From an uncultured Collinsella sp. (GTDB lineage: Bacteria > Actinomycetota > Coriobacteriia > Coriobacteriales > Coriobacteriaceae): a DNA stretch of 15,567 nucleotides. The stretch covers positions 1 through 15,567 of the forward strand of contig CAADVJ010000155.1 of NCBI GenBank assembly GCA_900752475.1. The letters are read 5' to 3'. The notes beneath the pieces are model-generated. The model did no database searches. It was not told the DNA's origin and was given only the letters and a program-made list of their open reading frames with translations. This document shows positions 12,603-15,567 of the stretch, one piece after another (within the stretch, counting starts at the first letter, position 1; every line of letters starts with the position of its first letter). Made by a program: the position numbers and the translations under genes.

Positions 12603-13628
12603 ATGGCACAGAGCGCGAACATGGATGCATCGGAGCTTGCACGCGACATTGCGGCCGGCCTGGCATCGGCAACGACGGCAACGGAGCGCGCGGCATTGGT
12701 GCCCGCAGAGCTCGTCGAGGCCATTCAGCAACTTAAAACCCAATGCGACGCGGTGATTCTGGCACACTATTACGTGGCACCCGAGGTCCAGGCTGTGGCC
12801 GATTACGTCGGCGACAGCTTCTACCTGGCAAAGCTTGCTAAGAGCCTGCCGCAGCAGACCATCGTGCTGTGCGGCGTGGAGTTTATGGGCGAGAGCGCCA
12901 AGCTGCTCAATCCCACTAAGATCGTGCTGCTGCCCGAGCCGGGCGCGGACTGTCCCATGGCGCACATGGTCAAGCGCGAGACGGTCGACGCGGCGCGCGC
13001 CGAGTACGGCGACGACCTGGCCGTGGTGTGCTACGTCAACTCCACGGTCGAGATCAAGAGCTGGAGTGACGTGTGCGTTACCAGCTCCAACGCCGTCAAG
13101 ATCGTGTCTGAGCTGCCGCAGCAGCATGTCCTGTTCATCCCCGATCAAAACTTGGGCCGCTTCGTAGCCGAGCAGGTGCCGCAAAAGCACGTCATTCTCA
13201 ACAAGGGCTACTGCCCGCGCCACCACATCATCACCGTCGAGCAGATCGTCGACGCGGCGGAGGCCCATCCCGACGCGCTCGTGCTGGCGCATCCTGAGTG
13301 CAAGGCCGACGTCCTGGCCGAGGCCGACTACATCGGCTCCACCGCCGGCATCATCAAGTATGCCGAGGAGTCGGACGCCAGCGAGTTCATCATCGTGACG
13401 GTCCGCGGCGTGCTCTACGAGCTCGAGCGCCGCTGCCAGGGCACCGGCAAAAAGTTCTACTTCCCCGCGGTGCAGCCCACCTGCGTCAACATGGATCTCA
13501 TCACGCTCGGAAAACTCGTACGCTGCCTAGAGACGGGCGAGGGCGAGGTGAAGATCGGCGTGTCGGATGAGGCCGCCGACCAGGCCAAGCTCACGCTCGA
13601 CCGCATGCTCGAGTACGCAGCGCGCTAA
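12603..13628 (+). CDS. nadA: Quinolinate synthase NadA
   Basis: NadA condenses iminoaspartate (from NadB) with dihydroxyacetone phosphate to quinolinate, using a 4Fe-4S cluster. The 341-residue protein shows LAHYYVAPEVQAVADYVGDS (about 53-72) and GVEFMGESAKLLNPTK. The expected cluster ligands are Cys117 (GADCPM), Cys204 (GYCPRH) and Cys294 (QPTCVNM). HPECKADVLAEADYIGSTAGI and the late MDLITLGKL segment are also family features. The ATG at 12603 was chosen over a TTG just before it, with GAGGGG 5 bases upstream. It is first in the nad operon and is followed by a hairpin before nadB. Confidence 0.97.
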   Translation: MAQSANMDASELARDIAAGLASATTATERAALVPAELVEAIQQLKTQCDAVILAHYYVAPEVQAVADYVGDSFYLAKLAKSLPQQTIVLCGVEFMGESAKLLNPTKIVLLPEPGADCPMAHMVKRETVDAARAEYGDDLAVVCYVNSTVEIKSWSDVCVTSSNAVKIVSELPQQHVLFIPDQNLGRFVAEQVPQKHVILNKGYCPRHHIITVEQIVDAAEAHPDALVLAHPECKADVLAEADYIGSTAGIIKYAEESDASEFIIVTVRGVLYELERRCQGTGKKFYFPAVQPTCVNMDLITLGKLVRCLETGEGEVKIGVSDEAADQAKLTLDRMLEYAAR

Positions 13629-13631
13629 AAC

Positions 13632-13666
13632 AATGTGACATGAGGGGCGGCCCCTTATGTCACATT
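13632..13666. repeat. 16-bp hairpin between nadA and nadB
   Basis: AATGTGACATGAGGGG (13632-13647) pairs with 13651-13666 around CGG, with a single G-U wobble. It starts three bases after the nadA stop and ends four bases before the nadB ribosome binding site. A terminator is unlikely because no T-run follows. A GTGACA...GGGG...CCCC...TGTCAC palindrome of this sort looks like a REP-type repeat. As RNA it would separate nadA and nadB translation and shield the nadA 3' end. Confidence 0.8.
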
Positions 13667-13684
13667 ACAAGGGAGAGGATTCCT

Positions 13685-15061
13685 GTGGAAACCAAGCAAT
13701 ACTCCGACATGGAGTGCGACGTCGTCATTGCCGGCTGCGGCGTGGCTGGCCTATACGCTGCCCTCAATCTGCCGACGAGCACGCGCGTGATCATGCTCTC
13801 CAAGGGCGCGGTCGACGAGTGCGACTCGATGCTCGCACAGGGCGGCATCTGCGTGCTTCCCGAGGGCTCGGACTACGATGCCTTCTTTGAGGACACTATG
13901 CACGCCGGTCACTACGAGAACCGCCGCGAGAGCGTAGACATCATGATCCGCTCGAGCCGCTCGGTCATCAACGACCTGCTGGCGATGGGCGTGGACTTTG
14001 AGCGTAAGGCCGACGGTAGCCTCGACTTTACTCGCGAGGGCGCGCACAGCCGCCCGCGCATCGCCTTCCATGCCGACATTACGGGCAAGGAGATCACGAC
14101 CAAGTTGCTCCAGGCCGTCCGCAAGCTGGACAACGTGCAGATTCTTGAGCACGTGGCCATGACCGACATCCTGACGGCCGAGCGCGATGGGGCCACGGTG
14201 TGCACTGGCGTCGTCGCTGTTGCGGTGGACGAGGGCGATTCGGTCCGTCCCGCCGACGAACTGGCAAATGCCGCCGAGGGCGTGCATACCGGCGAGCCGT
14301 TTGAGATTCATGCTCGCCACACGTTGTGGGCGACGGGCGGTATCGGCGGCGTGTACGATCACTCCACCAACTACCCGCAGCTCACCGGCGACGCCTGCTA
14401 CATCGCGCAGGAGCACGGCATTACGATGGAACATCTGGACTACGTGCAGATTCACCCCACGGGACTATTCTCGCCGCAGCCGGGCCGCACCTTCCTGATC
14501 AGCGAGAGCTGCCGCGGCGAGGGCGCGATTCTGCTCAACGCCGCCGGCGAGCGTTTTACCGACGAGTTGCAGCCGCGCGACGTTGTCGCCGCCGCCATCC
14601 GCGAGCAGATGAAGCAGGACGGCACCGAGCACGAGTGGCTGAGCTTTGCCCCCGTCGAGCGCGACGTGGTGACCGGGCACTTCGCCAACATCCGCGCGCG
14701 CTGCCTTGAGGACGGTCGCGACATCCTGGATGAGCCCATCCCCGTCACGCCCACGCAGCACTACTTTATGGGCGGCGTGTGGGTCGACAAGGACGGCCGC
14801 ACCTCGATGCCCGAGCTCTACGCCGCGGGCGAGACGGCCTGCAACGGCGTTCACGGCAAGAACCGCCTTGCATCAAACAGCCTGCTCGAAGCACTGGTCT
14901 GGGGTCGTCGCGCTGCTTGGCGTATGCGCACCGGCGAGTCGCTGGCCGTGGAGGAGGCCGGCGAGCCCGCGCTCGATGGCCGTCATCGCGCCCTGAGCGC
15001 CGATGCCCTGGCAATCGATGATCTGGCCCGTGCCGCCGGCACGCAGGCCGTGGAGGAGTAG
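13685..15061 (+). CDS. nadB: L-aspartate oxidase NadB
   Basis: NadB is a flavoprotein that oxidises L-aspartate to iminoaspartate for NadA, using fumarate or oxygen as acceptor. At 458 residues it is the short form, lacking much of the C-terminal helical domain of E. coli NadB (540 aa). Visible motifs are the FAD dinucleotide fold GCGVAG (17-22), AQGGICV (51-57), HSRPRIAFHADITGKEI (121-137), ATGGIGGVY (216-224), LDYVQIHPTG (251-260), SCRGEGAILLN (275-285) and GVHGKNRLASNSLLEA (388-403). An acidic insert at about 182-206 lies within the capping region. The start is the GTG at 13685, preceded by GGGAGAGG with a 6-base gap; the later ATG at residue 9 lacks a good RBS. It is operonic with nadA and nadC. 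Confidence 0.96.
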   Translation: METKQYSDMECDVVIAGCGVAGLYAALNLPTSTRVIMLSKGAVDECDSMLAQGGICVLPEGSDYDAFFEDTMHAGHYENRRESVDIMIRSSRSVINDLLAMGVDFERKADGSLDFTREGAHSRPRIAFHADITGKEITTKLLQAVRKLDNVQILEHVAMTDILTAERDGATVCTGVVAVAVDEGDSVRPADELANAAEGVHTGEPFEIHARHTLWATGGIGGVYDHSTNYPQLTGDACYIAQEHGITMEHLDYVQIHPTGLFSPQPGRTFLISESCRGEGAILLNAAGERFTDELQPRDVVAAAIREQMKQDGTEHEWLSFAPVERDVVTGHFANIRARCLEDGRDILDEPIPVTPTQHYFMGGVWVDKDGRTSMPELYAAGETACNGVHGKNRLASNSLLEALVWGRRAAWRMRTGESLAVEEAGEPALDGRHRALSADALAIDDLARAAGTQAVEE

Positions 15062-15064
15062 ACC

Positions 15065-15567
15065 ATGAATCCCATTACTATGAAACTCGTCGTCGATGAT
15101 TTGATTCTGCAGGCTCTGCGCGAGGACATTACCTTTGAGGACGTGAGCACGGCGAGCGTGTGCCCCACGGCGCGCCCCGCCACGGTGGAGCTTATCGCCA
15201 AGGCCGACGGCATCATCGCCGGCCTGGACGTGTTCGCCCGCACCTTTGAGCTGCTGGATCCGCAGAGCTCCGTGTTGTTCGATGTTGCCGACGGTGACGA
15301 GGTGCACGCCGGCGACCACGTGGGCCAGGTGCGCGGCGACGCGCGCGTGCTGCTTTCGGGCGAGCGTGTGGCGCTCAACTACCTGCAGCGCATGAGCGGC
15401 ATCGCTACCTACACGCACAGCATGGCCGCGGCGCTCGAGGGCACCAAGACCGTGCTCGTCGACACGCGCAAGACCACGCCGGGCATGCGCGTGTTTGAGA
15501 AGGCGGCGGTCGAGATCGGCGGGGGGAGCCACCCACCCCTCAACCCGGCCGCGGGCGGCGATGCGCA
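15065..15567 (+). CDS. nadC: Nicotinate-nucleotide pyrophosphorylase (quinolinate phosphoribosyltransferase) NadC, partial
   Basis: NadC converts quinolinate and PRPP to nicotinate mononucleotide, the last step of this operon's pathway. The window holds 167 codons of about 280. REDITFEDVST (19-29), LSGERVALNYLQRMSGIAT (97-115) and VDTRKTTPGMR (132-142, with the substrate-binding Arg and Lys) are standard. After GGG (152-154) the family expects an x-x-His-Arg-x-Asn-Leu segment with catalytic His-Arg. Here the residues read SHPPLNP followed by an Ala/Gly-rich tail, so key residues are missing in the last 40 bases. The start ATG lies 3 bases after the nadB stop, with GGAGGA upstream. The gene is cut by the window end. 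Confidence 0.9.
   Translation, partial: MNPITMKLVVDDLILQALREDITFEDVSTASVCPTARPATVELIAKADGIIAGLDVFARTFELLDPQSSVLFDVADGDEVHAGDHVGQVRGDARVLLSGERVALNYLQRMSGIATYTHSMAAALEGTKTVLVDTRKTTPGMRVFEKAAVEIGGGSHPPLNPAAGGDA

Overview
The window looks like chromosomal DNA of a high-G+C anaerobic gut actinobacterium, most likely Coriobacteriia and probably Collinsella or a close relative. This is inferred from gene content (PTS EIIA-Glc, NiFe-hydrogenase maturation genes, short NadB, LytTR regulator with a GHKL sensor kinase), from protein composition, and from the dense palindromic intergenic repeats. I could not run a taxonomic search.

Layout, left to right. (1) Positions 1-1678, plus strand: a promoter-driven glucose-type PTS EIIA protein (crr-like) with its own terminator, then a small secreted lipoprotein. 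(2) 1679-2217: 539 bases without a gene, holding hairpins, a nested palindrome of about 100 nt, a pair of GGCAGTTGGGGAC direct repeats and a regular array of six 15-bp half-sites in alternating orientation. (3) 2218-8983, minus strand: a NiFe-hydrogenase maturation and nickel block. In transcription order it runs: a small unknown gene coupled to nikR; a 30-bp-arm palindrome resembling a bidirectional terminator; hypF, hypC, hypD and hypE; and a HAD phosphatase. HypF and HypE make the cyanide ligand, HypC and HypD build the Fe(CN)2CO unit, and NikR senses nickel. hypA, hypB and the hydrogenase subunits are not in the window. (4) 9215-10247: trxA (minus) diverging from an unrecognised 191-aa gene (plus). 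(5) 10312-12311, minus strand: an orphan quorum-sensing-like two-component pair, LytTR response regulator followed by a membrane GHKL kinase with a 1-nt overlap. (6) 12518-15567, plus strand: the de novo NAD operon nadA-nadB-nadC behind a promoter embedded in a perfect 19-bp-arm palindrome, probably the operator of an NAD or niacin repressor. nadC runs off the window, and its last 15 or so codons are abnormal.

No CRISPR array, rRNA or complete tRNA, and no transposase gene, was seen. The most unusual material is non-coding: the alternating half-site array at 2005-2176, the palindrome at 8130-8200 with a solo arm at 48-72, the nad operator, and the nadA-nadB hairpin. Among proteins, the NikR with a His/Cys-rich N-terminal tail and its coupled unknown partner stand out.
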